Assembly (NCBI GenBank): GCA_008012315.1
Contig: SSEL01000009.1
Span: 124,001 to 188,000 of the forward strand
DNA length: 64,000 nucleotides
Source of the DNA: Rhodospirillaceae bacterium
GTDB lineage: Bacteria > Pseudomonadota > Alphaproteobacteria > Dongiales > Dongiaceae
Direction: 5' to 3'
Within the stretch, counting starts at the first letter, position 1. The number at the start of each line of letters is the position of its first letter. The notes under the pieces were generated by a model. The model made no database searches, had not been told where the DNA came from, and worked only from the letters and a program-made list of their open reading frames with translations. This document shows, piece by piece, positions 1 to 9,161 of the stretch. The position numbers were made by a program, and so were the translations under genes.

Positions 1-236
1 TCGTGCTGATCGATAATGTGCCGCGCCTCTCCGCCGATCTGCGCGATCAGGCGCGGCGGTTCATGGTGCTGATCGACGAGCTTTACGAGCACAAGGTCAT
101 GGCCGTGATCGCCGCAGCCGATGCGCCGGAGCGGCTTTATCCAAGCGGCGACGGCGCCTTCGAATTCGAACGGACGGTGTCCCGGCTGAATGAAATGCAG
201 TCGGTTGATTATCTCAGCAGACCGCATTTGACGTGA
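1..236 (+). CDS. zapE: ZapE/AFG1-family cell-division ATPase, C-terminal fragment
   Basis: This is the last 77 codons of a gene that begins before the window; the reading frame is set by codons starting at base 3. The visible end (VLIDNVPRLSADLRDQARRF, then MAVIAAADAPERLYPSG, then FERTVSRLNEMQS) matches the C-terminal part of AFG1-like P-loop ATPases called ZapE, which act at the division site. The Walker motifs lie outside the window. In many alphaproteobacteria zapE is followed by mdh and sucCDAB, and here a decayed mdh and intact sucCDAB follow, which supports the call. Confidence 0.85.
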   Translation, partial: VLIDNVPRLSADLRDQARRFMVLIDELYEHKVMAVIAAADAPERLYPSGDGAFEFERTVSRLNEMQSVDYLSRPHLT

Positions 237-399
237 CGCAGCGGCGGGTAAAATGTGTGTTTTACAAGTTGGCCGCGAGTAACACTTGCTCTTGAGGGAA
301 AATGATAGTATTAACACAACAGCTAGTGTTGTGCGTAATGGGGAAGTGGGCGTTGCCGAAACATGCGGTGGCAATGCGTAACCTGCTCCGGGATGGGTA

Positions 400-925
400 A
401 TGGCACGCACGAAGATAGCGCTGATGAATGCCGGTGGGATCGGCGGATTGTGGCGCTACGGGCAAGCCTCAGGGAGACAGGTGACAAGTTCTGTGTGACG
501 GGGTTCCGGTCGGTCGGATCGACGCTTCCGCTGTGAGCGATCGCGAGTCAGTTCGGAATTTCCCGGTAAAGGAGCTCAGGGGTTCGGCCAAGGAAGATGG
601 CGACGCGCCTTGTGATTAGGGTGATCAATGCGCCAGCCGTCACGTCACCAGTCGAACTTCATGGAATGAACTGGACCGTCAAGATGGGGTTTGCCGCGAT
701 CACACGGCATAAGCGCGATGTCGGGTTCGATGATCGTAAACCACTTGCAAACCAGTTCAGTGTTTATGCTCCGCTGGCCGTCGTCTGATCTGGCGGCGGG
801 TCGGAGTAAAAGGGCTCTATGTCGGCGTGCCGGTGATCGGCGCCAGCGACGTGGAGAAAGTGGTCGAGATCGATTCAAGCAAAGCCTGAAAGGCTCTGTT
901 CAACGGATCGGTCGAGGCCGTTTAG
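400..925 (+). pseudogene. mdh: Decayed malate dehydrogenase (mdh) remnant
   Basis: An ATG at 400 opens MARTKIALMNAGGIGG, which matches the N-terminal NAD-binding loop of bacterial lactate-type malate dehydrogenases (family form MARxKIALIGAGxIGG). The frame then breaks. Near the end, 803-871 reads VKGLYVGVPVIGASDVEK and 890-922 reads KALFNGSVEAV in the same frame, separated by a TGA at 887. Together these match the Mdh C-terminus. Start to last match spans about 525 bp, against roughly 960 bp for an intact gene, so much of the middle is deleted or scrambled. A weak match to the AMVWALQKFSG region may lie near 729-761 in another frame. The position between zapE and sucC is the usual site of mdh in alphaproteobacteria. 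No intact open frame remains. Confidence 0.85.
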
Positions 926-972
926 GGGCCTCATCACTGTGATGGGGAAGCTTCAAAGAGGAGAGAAGCAAA

Positions 973-1176
973 ATGACTGAGACCATCCTGTTGGCCGCCA
1001 AGAAGGCCGCCAAGAAGGCCGCGAAGAAGCCGGCCGCGAAGAAGGCTGCCAAGAAGGTCGCCAAGAAGCCGGCGGCGAAGAAGGCCGCTGCCAAGAAGCC
1101 GGCCGCTAAGAAGGCCGCGAAGAAGCCCGCCGCCAAGAAGAAGTCGGCTGCGAAGAAGAAGACCGCGAAGAGGTAA
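973..1176 (+). CDS. Lysine/alanine-repeat histone H1-like basic protein
   Basis: The 67-residue product is almost entirely Lys, Ala and Pro, built from variants of KKAAKKPAAKKA after a short head (MTETILLA). No enzyme fold is possible. It resembles the C-terminal tail of histone H1 and bacterial H1-like proteins that bind DNA non-specifically, so a nucleoid role is inferred. A good ribosome site (AGAGGAGAG) lies about 8 bases upstream of the ATG. The coding DNA is a degenerate tandem repeat (AAGAAGGCCGCC-type units), which makes slippage and length variation between strains likely. It sits between the mdh remnant and sucC. The basic N-terminal tail of the protein encoded at 8386 has a similar composition. 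Confidence 0.7.
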   Translation: MTETILLAAKKAAKKAAKKPAAKKAAKKVAKKPAAKKAAAKKPAAKKAAKKPAAKKKSAAKKKTAKR

Positions 1177-1522
1177 CATCGCTTTTGCGGTGACTGGCCC
1201 GTCTGTTCTAAATGCGGGTCAGATAAGCGCTTCGCGCAAAGACCGGCGACGGCGACAGCCCTGTCCCCGACCCGGCGGGTTGAAGTTCAATTGGCTTGAA
1301 CCCGCCCTGGAAGGTGATAGAGTACGGCTTGCTGCACCACAGCAAATCGTTGGCTGTCGCTGTCGCCCGCTTTCTTGGAGCGCATTTGATGTCGGTTCCG
1401 GGGCGTTTTTCTGACGTTCCTTCCTTTTTTGTGCTCTTTAAGCTTTTTAGCTGGGCTTTTCAGCGCCCCATGCGATATGCATGCGGGTGCAATTTGCACT
1501 GCAACATTCACGGTAGCCGGGC
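1177..1522 (+). other. Non-coding gap upstream of sucC
   Basis: These 346 bases hold no convincing gene. An imperfect stem-loop is visible with GGCGGGTT (1274-1281) against AACCCGCC (1299-1306); it lacks a T-run and may be a leader structure or a weak terminator. A 13-base palindrome, GTGCAATTTGCAC (1487-1499), lies 24 bases before sucC and could be an operator. The sucC promoter is presumably here, but I cannot place it confidently. Confidence 0.4.
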
Positions 1523-2689
1523 ATGAATATTCACGAGTATCAGGCCAAGGCCCTCCTTGGCAGATTCGGTGTCGCCGTTCCCCAGGGTCATGTGGCCTAT
1601 ACGCCTGAGGAAGCGGTCGACGCAGCGCGCAAGCTTGGCGGATCGGTCTGGGTGGTCAAAGCCCAGATTCACGCCGGCGGACGCGGCAAGGCGGGTGGCG
1701 TCAAAGTCGTCAAATCGATCGATGAGGTGCGCGACGCCGCGCAGAAAATGCTCGGCATGACGCTGGTGACGCACCAGACCGGCCCGCAGGGCCGCCTAGT
1801 GAAGCGCATCTATGTCGAAAGCGGCTGCGACATCAAGCGCGAGCTCTATCTCGGCATGCTGGTGGACCGGGCGACATCGCGGATCACCATCATGGCCTCG
1901 TCGGAAGGCGGCGTGGAGATCGAAGAGGTCGCTGCGACTCATCCGGAAAAGATCATCAAGATCGCCGTCGATCCGGCAACCGGCATCCAGCCCTTCCATG
2001 CCCGTGAAGTTGCTTTCGGCCTCGGCCTCGAAGGCAATCAGATCGGCTCCTGCGTGAAGTTCGTCACCGCGATGTATCGCGCCTTCACCGAGCTCGATTG
2101 CTCGATCGTCGAAATCAATCCGCTGGTGGTGACCGGCGCCGGCGATGTGCTGGCGCTCGATGCCAAGGTGAATTTCGACGACAACGCGCTCTTCCGTCAC
2201 AAGGATGTCGAAGAACTGCGCGATGCCGATGAGGAAGATCCGGCCGAGCTGGAAGCGGCGAAGCACAGTCTCAACTACATCAAGCTCGACGGCAATATCG
2301 GCTGCATGGTGAATGGCGCCGGTCTTGCCATGGCGACGATGGATATCATCAAGCTCTATGGCGGCGCACCGGCGAATTTCCTCGATGTCGGTGGCGGCGC
2401 CACCAAGGAACGCGTCACCACGGCTTTCAAGATCATTCTCAGCGACGCCAATGTCGAAGGGATTCTGGTTAACATCTTCGGCGGCATCATGCGCTGCGAT
2501 GTGATTGCCGAGGGTGTCGTCGCCGCTGCGCGCGAGGTCAGCCTGCACGTGCCGCTGGTGGTGCGCCTCGAAGGCACCAATGTCGATCTGGGTAAGAAGA
2601 TTCTGGCGCAATCCGGCTTGCCGATCCTGTCGGCCGACAATCTGGCCGATGCGGCGGAAAAAGTCGTCAAAGCCGTGAAGGAGGCGTGA
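1523..2689 (+). CDS. sucC: Succinyl-CoA synthetase (ADP-forming) beta subunit
   Basis: SucC pairs with SucD to convert succinyl-CoA, ADP or GDP and phosphate into succinate, CoA and ATP or GTP in the TCA cycle. The 388-residue product is full length for the family. It opens with [20 protein letters not shown], the canonical start of the ATP-grasp domain, and carries [12 protein letters not shown] in the nucleotide-binding region and [10 protein letters not shown] near the C-terminus, which belongs to the CoA-ligase-like domain. The ribosome site is weak. sucD starts 4 bases downstream, so the two are co-transcribed and probably translationally linked. Confidence 0.97.
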   Translation: MNIHEYQAKALLGRFGVAVPQGHVAYTPEEAVDAARKLGGSVWVVKAQIHAGGRGKAGGVKVVKSIDEVRDAAQKMLGMTLVTHQTGPQGRLVKRIYVESGCDIKRELYLGMLVDRATSRITIMASSEGGVEIEEVAATHPEKIIKIAVDPATGIQPFHAREVAFGLGLEGNQIGSCVKFVTAMYRAFTELDCSIVEINPLVVTGAGDVLALDAKVNFDDNALFRHKDVEELRDADEEDPAELEAAKHSLNYIKLDGNIGCMVNGAGLAMATMDIIKLYGGAPANFLDVGGGATKERVTTAFKIILSDANVEGILVNIFGGIMRCDVIAEGVVAAAREVSLHVPLVVRLEGTNVDLGKKILAQSGLPILSADNLADAAEKVVKAVKEA

Positions 2690-2693
2690 GGTA

Positions 2694-3569
2694 ATGGCCG
2701 TTCTCGTCAATAAGGACACGAAGGTCATCTGCCAGGGCTTCACCGGTTCGCAAGGTACCTTCCATTCCGAACAAGCAATCGCCTATGGCACCCGCATGGT
2801 TGGCGGCGTCACGCCCGGCAAGGGCGGCACCAAGCATCTGGACCTGCCGGTCTTCGATACGGTCGCCGCGGCCGTTTCCAAGACGGGCGCCAATGCCAGC
2901 GTCATCTATGTGCCGCCGCCCTTCGCGGCCGATGCCATCCTCGAAGCCAGCGAAGCCGGCATCGAGCTGGTGGTTTGCATCACCGAAGGCATCCCGGTGC
3001 TCGACATGGTGCGGGTCAAGCGCGGCCTGTCCGGTTCCAAGACCCGCCTGATCGGCCCGAACTGCCCCGGCATCATCACGCCGGGCGAATGCAAGATCGG
3101 CATCATGCCGGGCCATATCCACAGTCGCGGCAAGATCGGCATCGTCTCGCGCTCCGGCACGCTCACTTATGAAGCGGTGGCGCAGACCACGGCGGCCGGC
3201 CTCGGCCAGACGACCTGCATCGGCATCGGCGGCGATCCGGTCAACGGCACCAATTTCGTCGACTGCCTGGAGCTGTTCCTGGCGGATGACGAAACCCAGG
3301 GCATCGTGATGATCGGCGAAATCGGCGGCAATGCCGAGGAAGACGCCGCCGCCTTCCTGAAGGCGGCAAAGAAGAAAAAGCCGGTGGTCGGCTTCATCGC
3401 CGGCGTCACCGCGCCACCGGGCCGCCGCATGGGCCATGCCGGTGCAATCATCTCCGGCGGCAAGGGCGGTGCCGGCGACAAGATCGAAGCCATGCGCTCG
3501 GCCGGGATCCTGGTGGCGGATTCGCCCGCCAGCCTGGGCAGTACCATGGTCAAGGCAATGGGCAAGTAA
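2694..3569 (+). CDS. sucD: Succinyl-CoA synthetase alpha subunit
   Basis: This is the CoA-binding and phospho-histidine subunit of succinyl-CoA synthetase. The 291 residues include the N-terminal CoA-binding Rossmann fold ([18 protein letters not shown]), GPNCPGII, and [15 protein letters not shown], whose His is the residue phosphorylated during catalysis. The start is the first ATG after sucC, 4 bases past its stop. A 238-base gap separates it from sucA, so sucCD and sucA-sucB-lpd may be separate transcripts. Confidence 0.97.
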   Translation: MAVLVNKDTKVICQGFTGSQGTFHSEQAIAYGTRMVGGVTPGKGGTKHLDLPVFDTVAAAVSKTGANASVIYVPPPFAADAILEASEAGIELVVCITEGIPVLDMVRVKRGLSGSKTRLIGPNCPGIITPGECKIGIMPGHIHSRGKIGIVSRSGTLTYEAVAQTTAAGLGQTTCIGIGGDPVNGTNFVDCLELFLADDETQGIVMIGEIGGNAEEDAAAFLKAAKKKKPVVGFIAGVTAPPGRRMGHAGAIISGGKGGAGDKIEAMRSAGILVADSPASLGSTMVKAMGK

Positions 3570-3807
3570 ACCGGTGCGCCGCGGAAAATTGCCACCCGCT
3601 TATCATGAACGGGGACAGATTTCTGCGGCGTCATACCGGAAGGACGGTTATAAAACGCGGGATGCCGCCGGTCGGGTGCGGCTTCCTGCAGGTAGCTTCG
3701 ATAGCCCCGATGTCCTTTTCGGACGGTGGTTGCCGAGCGCCGGTTTGCCAGGGGTTCTATACGGGCCGCCGCCCGATCGCGGCCTTGGCTGCAGTGAGTG
3801 ATCGAGC

Positions 3808-6666
3808 ATGGATCAGACCAGTTTCCTTTCCGGCCCCAACGCCCCTTTCATCGAAGAACTCTACGCCAAATATCTGGAGAACGCCGCATCGGTCGATCCC
3901 AGCTGGCGCAGCTTTTTCGATGATTTGCGGGACGACGCCACCACCGTCCTGCAGGATATCCGCGGCGCCAGCTGGTCGCCGCGCGAGCGCGCGGTCGAAA
4001 TCGGCGACGGATATGAAGAGGATGGCGCGGCCGAGGATGTCGCCCGGCCGCGGGCGACATTGCGCGATCGCAAGAAAGCCGCCCTCGACAGCTTGCGGGC
4101 GATGATGCTGATCCGCGCCTATCGTGTGCGCGGCCATCTCGAAGCCAATCTCGATCCGCTGGAATTGAAGCCGCGCGGCAAGCATGCGGAACTCGATCCG
4201 CGCACCTATGGCTTCACCGAAGCCGACATGGATCGCGAAATCGTCATCGACAATGCCTTCGGTTACGAGAGCGCCACCCTGCGCCAGATCGTGCATGCGG
4301 TGCGGCAGACCTATTGCGGGTCGATCGGCATCGAATACATGCATATCGAGAATCCCGACCAGAAGAAGTGGCTGCAGATGCGGGTCGAAGGCAGTCGGGC
4401 GCAGCGCGACTTCACCGGTCGCGGCAAGCGCGCCATCCTTGCGCGCCTGACCGCGGCGGAGATGTTCGAGCGCTTCCTCGACAAGAAGTTCACCGGCACC
4501 AAGCGCTTCGGCCTCGATGGCGGCGAAACCACGATCGCGGCGCTGGAACAGGTGATCAAGCGCGGCAGCCAGCTTGGCCTCAAGGAAGTCGTGATCGGCA
4601 TGGCCCATCGCGGCCGCCTGAACGTACTGGCCAATTTCATGAACAAGCCGTTCTCGGCGATCTTCTCGGAATTCCAGGGCAATTCCGCCAATCCGGAAGA
4701 CGTGCAGGGCTCGGCCGACGTCAAATACCATCTCGGCACCTCGGCCGACCGCGAATTCGACGGCCATGTGGTGCATCTCTCGCTGAACGCCAATCCGTCG
4801 CATCTGGAAGCGGTCAATACCGTGGTGCTCGGCAAGGTGCGCGCCAAGCAGCGGCAGCGCGGCGACAAGAACCGCGAGCAGGTCATGGGGCTTCTGATCC
4901 ACGGCGACGCGGCCTTTGCCGGCCAGGGCTTGGTGCCGGAATCGCTCGATCTTTCCGAGTTGAACGGCTATCGGACCGGCGGCACGATCCACTTCATCAT
5001 CAACAACCAGATCGGCTTCACCACCAATCCGGTGGCGTCGCGGTCGGGGCCCTATTGCTCGGACATCGCCAAGGGCGTGCAGGCGCCGATCCTGCATGTC
5101 AATGCCGACGATCCCGAAGCGGTACTGTTCTGCGCCGGCCTTGCCATGGAGTTCCGCCAGGAATTCAAGCGTGACGTCGTCATCGACATGTTCTGCTATC
5201 GCCGCTATGGCCACAATGAAAGCGACGAGCCGGCTTTCACCCAGCCGCTGATGTACCGCAAGATCGCCAACCATCCGACCACCCGGGCGATCTATGCCGA
5301 CAAGCTGGTGCAGGAAGGTGTGCTGAGCCAGGCCGATGTCGATCAGGTCCTGCAGGATTTCCAGCATCACCTGGAGACGGAATTCGAAGGCTCGGCCAAT
5401 TACAAGCCGAACAAGGCCGACTGGCTGGAAGGCGCCTGGGCCGGGCTCGCCATCGCCTCGGGCGATGAGCGCCGCGGCGAAACCTCGATCATGCCCGATG
5501 GTTTGCAGGAGGTCGGCAAGGCGCTGACCACCGTGCCGGCGACCTTCAATGCCAACCGCAAGATCGCCCGCCAGCTCGCCCAGAAGGAAGAGATGTTCAA
5601 GAGCGGCGAGGGGATCGACTGGGCGACCGGCGAAGCCCTGGCTTTCGGCACGCTGCTGAATGAGGGCGTCTATGTCCGCCTCTCTGGCCAGGACTGCAAG
5701 CGCGGCACCTTCTCGCAGCGCCATGCCGTCCTGATCGACCAGGAAAACGAAGCCGAATACACGCCGCTCAACAATATCCGCCCGGGGCAGGCGCATTTCG
5801 AGGTGATCGACAGCCCGCTTTCGGAAGCCGGCGTGCTCGGCTTCGAATACGGCTTCTCGCTGGCGGAGCCGCGCGCTTTGGTGCTGTGGGAAGCGCAATT
5901 CGGCGATTTCGCCAATGGCGCCCAGGTGATCATCGACCAGTTCATTTCCTCGGGCGAAGCCAAGTGGCTGCGCATGTCCGGCCTGGTCATGCTCCTGCCC
6001 CATGGTTACGAGGGCCAGGGACCGGAACACAGCTCGGCCCGTCTCGAGCGCTATCTGCAGGCCTGCGCCGAAGACAATATGCAGGTCGTCAATGCGACCA
6101 CGCCGGCCAATTATTTCCATGTGCTGCGCCGCCAGGTGCACCGGAATTTCCGCAAGCCGCTGATCATGATGACGCCGAAATCGCTGCTGCGTCACAAGCT
6201 CTGTGTCTCGAAGCTCTCGGAATTCGGCCCGGGCACCAGCTTCCATCGCGTGCTGTGGGACGATGCGCCGCTGCAGGACAAGGACATCAAGCGCGTGGTG
6301 CTGTGTTCCGGCAAGGTCTATTACGATCTCTTCGAGGAACGCGAAAAGCGCGGCATCAAGAATATTTATCTGCTGCGCGTCGAGCAGCTCTATCCCTTCC
6401 CGGCGAAGTCGCTGGCGGCCGAATTGAAGCGCTTCCCCAAGGCGGAAGTCGTCTGGTGCCAGGAAGAGCCGAAGAATATGGGCGCCTGGACCTTCGTGAT
6501 GCCGGAAATCGAAGCCGTCATGGAAACCAACGGCCATCGCCAGCCGCGCCTGATCTATGCCGGCCGGCCGGCCGCGGCAGCGCCGGCGACCGGTCTGTTC
6601 CGACGCCATGTGAAAGAACAAGCGACACTGATCGACCAGGCCCTGGGCGTAACCAGCCGGGCCTGA
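3808..6666 (+). CDS. sucA: 2-oxoglutarate dehydrogenase E1 component
   Basis: SucA is the thiamine-diphosphate-dependent E1 of the 2-oxoglutarate dehydrogenase complex. It decarboxylates 2-oxoglutarate and transfers the succinyl group to the lipoyl arms of SucB. The 952-residue length fits the family. The N-terminus (FLSGPNAPFIEELYAKYL) is the E2-interacting segment. MAHRGRLNVLANFMNKP is the conserved His region, and GDAAFAGQG followed by NNQIGFTTNP is the ThDP/Mg-binding motif. The C-terminal transketolase-like domain includes GFEYGFSLAEPRALVLWEAQ. The 238 bases upstream hold no gene and probably include its promoter. An 8-bp perfect stem-loop separates it from sucB. Confidence 0.97.
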   Translation: MDQTSFLSGPNAPFIEELYAKYLENAASVDPSWRSFFDDLRDDATTVLQDIRGASWSPRERAVEIGDGYEEDGAAEDVARPRATLRDRKKAALDSLRAMMLIRAYRVRGHLEANLDPLELKPRGKHAELDPRTYGFTEADMDREIVIDNAFGYESATLRQIVHAVRQTYCGSIGIEYMHIENPDQKKWLQMRVEGSRAQRDFTGRGKRAILARLTAAEMFERFLDKKFTGTKRFGLDGGETTIAALEQVIKRGSQLGLKEVVIGMAHRGRLNVLANFMNKPFSAIFSEFQGNSANPEDVQGSADVKYHLGTSADREFDGHVVHLSLNANPSHLEAVNTVVLGKVRAKQRQRGDKNREQVMGLLIHGDAAFAGQGLVPESLDLSELNGYRTGGTIHFIINNQIGFTTNPVASRSGPYCSDIAKGVQAPILHVNADDPEAVLFCAGLAMEFRQEFKRDVVIDMFCYRRYGHNESDEPAFTQPLMYRKIANHPTTRAIYADKLVQEGVLSQADVDQVLQDFQHHLETEFEGSANYKPNKADWLEGAWAGLAIASGDERRGETSIMPDGLQEVGKALTTVPATFNANRKIARQLAQKEEMFKSGEGIDWATGEALAFGTLLNEGVYVRLSGQDCKRGTFSQRHAVLIDQENEAEYTPLNNIRPGQAHFEVIDSPLSEAGVLGFEYGFSLAEPRALVLWEAQFGDFANGAQVIIDQFISSGEAKWLRMSGLVMLLPHGYEGQGPEHSSARLERYLQACAEDNMQVVNATTPANYFHVLRRQVHRNFRKPLIMMTPKSLLRHKLCVSKLSEFGPGTSFHRVLWDDAPLQDKDIKRVVLCSGKVYYDLFEEREKRGIKNIYLLRVEQLYPFPAKSLAAELKRFPKAEVVWCQEEPKNMGAWTFVMPEIEAVMETNGHRQPRLIYAGRPAAAAPATGLFRRHVKEQATLIDQALGVTSRA

Positions 6667-6711
6667 TCGATCGAGCTGAAACCGCCGGTCTCGGCCGGCA
6701 TCCATCGAAGC

Positions 6712-6731
6712 GCGCATGCCGGAGCATGCGC
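6712..6731 (+). other. Intercistronic stem-loop between sucA and sucB
   Basis: GCGCATGC (6712-6719) pairs perfectly with GCATGCGC (6724-6731) across a CGGA loop. It has no T-run, so it is more likely an mRNA stability or processing element than a terminator. Confidence 0.45.
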
Positions 6732-6752
6732 CGAGGCTGACGAGGTGAAATG

Positions 6753-8375
6753 ATGGCCACGCCTATTGTCGTTCCGGCTCTTGGGGAATCGGTGACGGAA
6801 GCGACGGTTGCGAAGTGGATGAAGCAGGTCGGCGACCAGGTGAAGGTCGACGAAGCGCTGCTGGAACTGGAAACGGACAAGGTGACGCTGGAGGTCTTCG
6901 CGACCGCCAATGGCACCCTGGGTGAAATTGCCGCCCCGGCCGGCGCGACCGTGGCGGTCGGCGCCGTGCTGGGCCAGATCACCGATGGCGCAATTGCCGG
7001 CGGCGAAATTGTCAGCGGCGCCAATGGTGGCGGCGCAACGCCCAAGGCCGCGGCGACAGCCGCCAAAGCAGCCGCCGTGCCGGCGAAAGCATCTGCGGCA
7101 CCGGCTGCCAGTTCGGCAGGCTCGGCGACGCCAATCACCGTTCCGGCCCTCGGCGAATCGGTGACGGAAGCCACCGTGGCCAAATGGAGCAAGAAAGTCG
7201 GCGATGCGGTCAAGGCCGACGAAGCCCTGCTGGAACTGGAGACCGATAAGGTCACGCTTGAAGTTTTCGCGCCCACCAGCGGCACGCTGGGCGAGATCGT
7301 GGCGCCGCAAGGGTCGACCGTCGCGGTCGGTGCGGTTCTCGGCCGGATCACCGATGGCGCCGTCGTCAGCACCAATGGCAGTGGTGCTGCTGCTGCGGCG
7401 GCGCCGGCGGCAACATCGGCACCGGCCGCCAAGGCTGATGATCTCGCGCCGGCGGTCCGCAAGCTGGTCGCTGAAAACAATCTCGATCCGGCGAAGATCA
7501 ACGGAACCGGCAAGGACGGCCGCCTGCTGAAGGAAGATGTCCTGGCTTATCTCGAAAAGCAGAAGAGCGCTCCGGCGGCCCAGCCGGCAGCCCCGGCACA
7601 GCCGGCACCGGTCGCGCGTCCGGCGACGCCGCCGCAGCCGGCAGTCGAACTGCCGCATGTGCCGCGGGCTTTGGGGCCGAATGAAGAACGCGTGCCGATG
7701 TCGCGCCTGCGCCGCCGCATCGCCGAGCGCCTGAAGCAGGCGCAGAACAATGCCGCCATGCTGACCACCTTCAACGAGGTGGATATGGGCGCGGTGATGG
7801 CGTTGCGCGAAAAATACAAGGACGGCTTCGAGAAGCGCCACAAGGTGAAGCTCGGTTTCATGGGCTTCTTCGTGCGCGCCGCCATCCAGGCCTTGAAGGA
7901 AGTGCCGGCGGTCAATGCCGAGATCGACGGCCCGGACATCATCTATAAGAACCATTACGATGTCGGTGTCGCGGTCGGCACCGAGCAGGGCCTGGTCGTG
8001 CCGGTGGTGCGCGATGCCGACAAGATGAGCCTTGCCGAGATCGAACAGCGTATCGCCGAGCTCGGCCGCCGCGCCCGCGACGGCAAGCTCTCGATTGAGG
8101 AGCTGACCGGCGGCACCTTCACCATCTCCAATGGCGGTGTCTATGGCTCGCTGATGTCGACGCCGATCCTCAACCCACCACAATCCGGCATCCTCGGCAT
8201 GCATAAGATCCAGCAGCGGCCCATGGTGGTCGACGGCAAGATCGAGGCGCGGCCGATGATGTATCTGGCGCTCAGCTACGATCACCGCATCATCGACGGC
8301 CGCGAGGCCGTGACCTTCCTGGTGCGTCTGAAGGATTGCCTGGAAGATCCGCAGCGCCTGATCCTGGAGATCTGA
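6753..8375 (+). CDS. sucB: 2-oxoglutarate dehydrogenase E2 (dihydrolipoyl succinyltransferase) with two lipoyl domains
   Basis: SucB is the core of the 2-oxoglutarate dehydrogenase complex. Domains in order are a first lipoyl domain (about 1-78, lipoyl Lys43 in ETDKVTLEV), an Ala-rich linker, a second lipoyl domain (about 124-201, Lys166 in the same motif), another linker, an E1/E3-binding domain ([20 protein letters not shown]), an Ala/Pro linker and the acyltransferase domain ending with DHRIIDG. About 540 residues is longer than the roughly 400 of one-lipoyl SucB because of the extra domain. The two lipoyl domains are nearly identical around the lysine, so the duplication is recent or homogenised. 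I chose the second of two adjacent ATGs (6753) because GAGG lies 7 bases upstream; 6750 is the alternative. Confidence 0.95.
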   Translation: MATPIVVPALGESVTEATVAKWMKQVGDQVKVDEALLELETDKVTLEVFATANGTLGEIAAPAGATVAVGAVLGQITDGAIAGGEIVSGANGGGATPKAAATAAKAAAVPAKASAAPAASSAGSATPITVPALGESVTEATVAKWSKKVGDAVKADEALLELETDKVTLEVFAPTSGTLGEIVAPQGSTVAVGAVLGRITDGAVVSTNGSGAAAAAAPAATSAPAAKADDLAPAVRKLVAENNLDPAKINGTGKDGRLLKEDVLAYLEKQKSAPAAQPAAPAQPAPVARPATPPQPAVELPHVPRALGPNEERVPMSRLRRRIAERLKQAQNNAAMLTTFNEVDMGAVMALREKYKDGFEKRHKVKLGFMGFFVRAAIQALKEVPAVNAEIDGPDIIYKNHYDVGVAVGTEQGLVVPVVRDADKMSLAEIEQRIAELGRRARDGKLSIEELTGGTFTISNGGVYGSLMSTPILNPPQSGILGMHKIQQRPMVVDGKIEARPMMYLALSYDHRIIDGREAVTFLVRLKDCLEDPQRLILEI

Positions 8376-8385
8376 GGGGGAGCTC

Positions 8386-9114
8386 ATGCCGGCTCGTCGT
8401 AAAGCGGCGGCGAAACCGCGCGCAGCCAGGAAGGTCGCGCGCAAACCGGCGGCCCGCAAGGTCGGTATCGCCGCCAAGCCGCGCCCGGTCGCCTATTACA
8501 ACCAGTCCACCGGCTTCACCTGCGGGCCGTCCTCGCTGATGATGGCGATGAACGCGCTCGATTCGAAAGTGAAGATCGCCCGGACGCTGGAACTGCAATT
8601 GTGGCGCGAGGCGACCACCATCTTCATGGGGGCCGGCCATGGCGGCAGCGGCGCGCTGGGCTTAGCGCTGGCGGCCAGGCGGCGCGGCTTTTCGGCCGAA
8701 GTCTGGATGAACAAAGGCGGGGTGTTCCTCTCCGACCGTCTCGATGACAAGGATCGCGTCCAGGTGATGCGCTTGCTGCAGCAGGCCGATCTTGAAGAAG
8801 CGAAGCGCCTGCGCATCCCGGTTCATCGCGGCAATCCCTCGATTGCAGAACTGAAGCAGGCGATGGCGGCGGGTGCCATTCCCATTGTGCTGGTTTCGAC
8901 CAATCTGTTCCATGGCGATGATACGCCGCATTGGGTGGTGGTCAGCGCGATCGGCGACGATGAAATACGGGTGAACGATCCCTGGATCTCGCGCGAATTG
9001 GGGCAGACGGCGCGGCAGCAGACCGGCCGTGCGGTTTCCCATGCCGATTTCAAGCGCATGACGGTCTATGGGCCGAAGAAGGAACGGTCGACCGTCCTGA
9101 TCCGGCGCGGCTGA
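8386..9114 (+). CDS. Peptidase C39-like (papain-fold) protein with basic N-terminal tail
   Basis: The 242-residue protein has a Lys/Arg/Ala/Pro tail (about residues 1-34) followed by a domain resembling C39-like or DUF3335-type cysteine peptidases. Candidate catalytic residues are Cys46 in GFTCGPSSL, His182 in DTPHWVVVSAIG and Asp198 in RVNDPW, the order of a papain-type triad. There is no signal peptide or ABC module, so it should be cytoplasmic and is not a bacteriocin exporter. It starts 10 bases after sucB behind GAGGGGGAG and is followed by lpd, so it is part of the operon. Its substrate is unknown. Maturation or turnover of a complex component is a possibility, not shown. Confidence 0.7.
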   Translation: MPARRKAAAKPRAARKVARKPAARKVGIAAKPRPVAYYNQSTGFTCGPSSLMMAMNALDSKVKIARTLELQLWREATTIFMGAGHGGSGALGLALAARRRGFSAEVWMNKGGVFLSDRLDDKDRVQVMRLLQQADLEEAKRLRIPVHRGNPSIAELKQAMAAGAIPIVLVSTNLFHGDDTPHWVVVSAIGDDEIRVNDPWISRELGQTARQQTGRAVSHADFKRMTVYGPKKERSTVLIRRG

Positions 9115-9161
9115 GGCCGCCCGGTGCGACGGCCGGGAACAGATTGAAGAAGGAGCCGATG

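Noticed and set aside
597-942. Open frames of 63-83 codons in the mdh remnant
   Set aside because: They cross fragments of decayed mdh in the wrong phase and have low-complexity products.
973-1176. Repeat in the Lys/Ala gene as a CRISPR or minisatellite only
   Set aside because: The units are codon-phased, encode a continuous basic protein and follow a good ribosome site; there are no spacers.
3757-6717. Very long open frame on the minus strand opposite sucA (and similar ones opposite sucC, atpA, atpD and dnaX)
   Set aside because: They mirror strongly biased GC-rich codons of real genes on the other strand and show no family motifs or ribosome sites.
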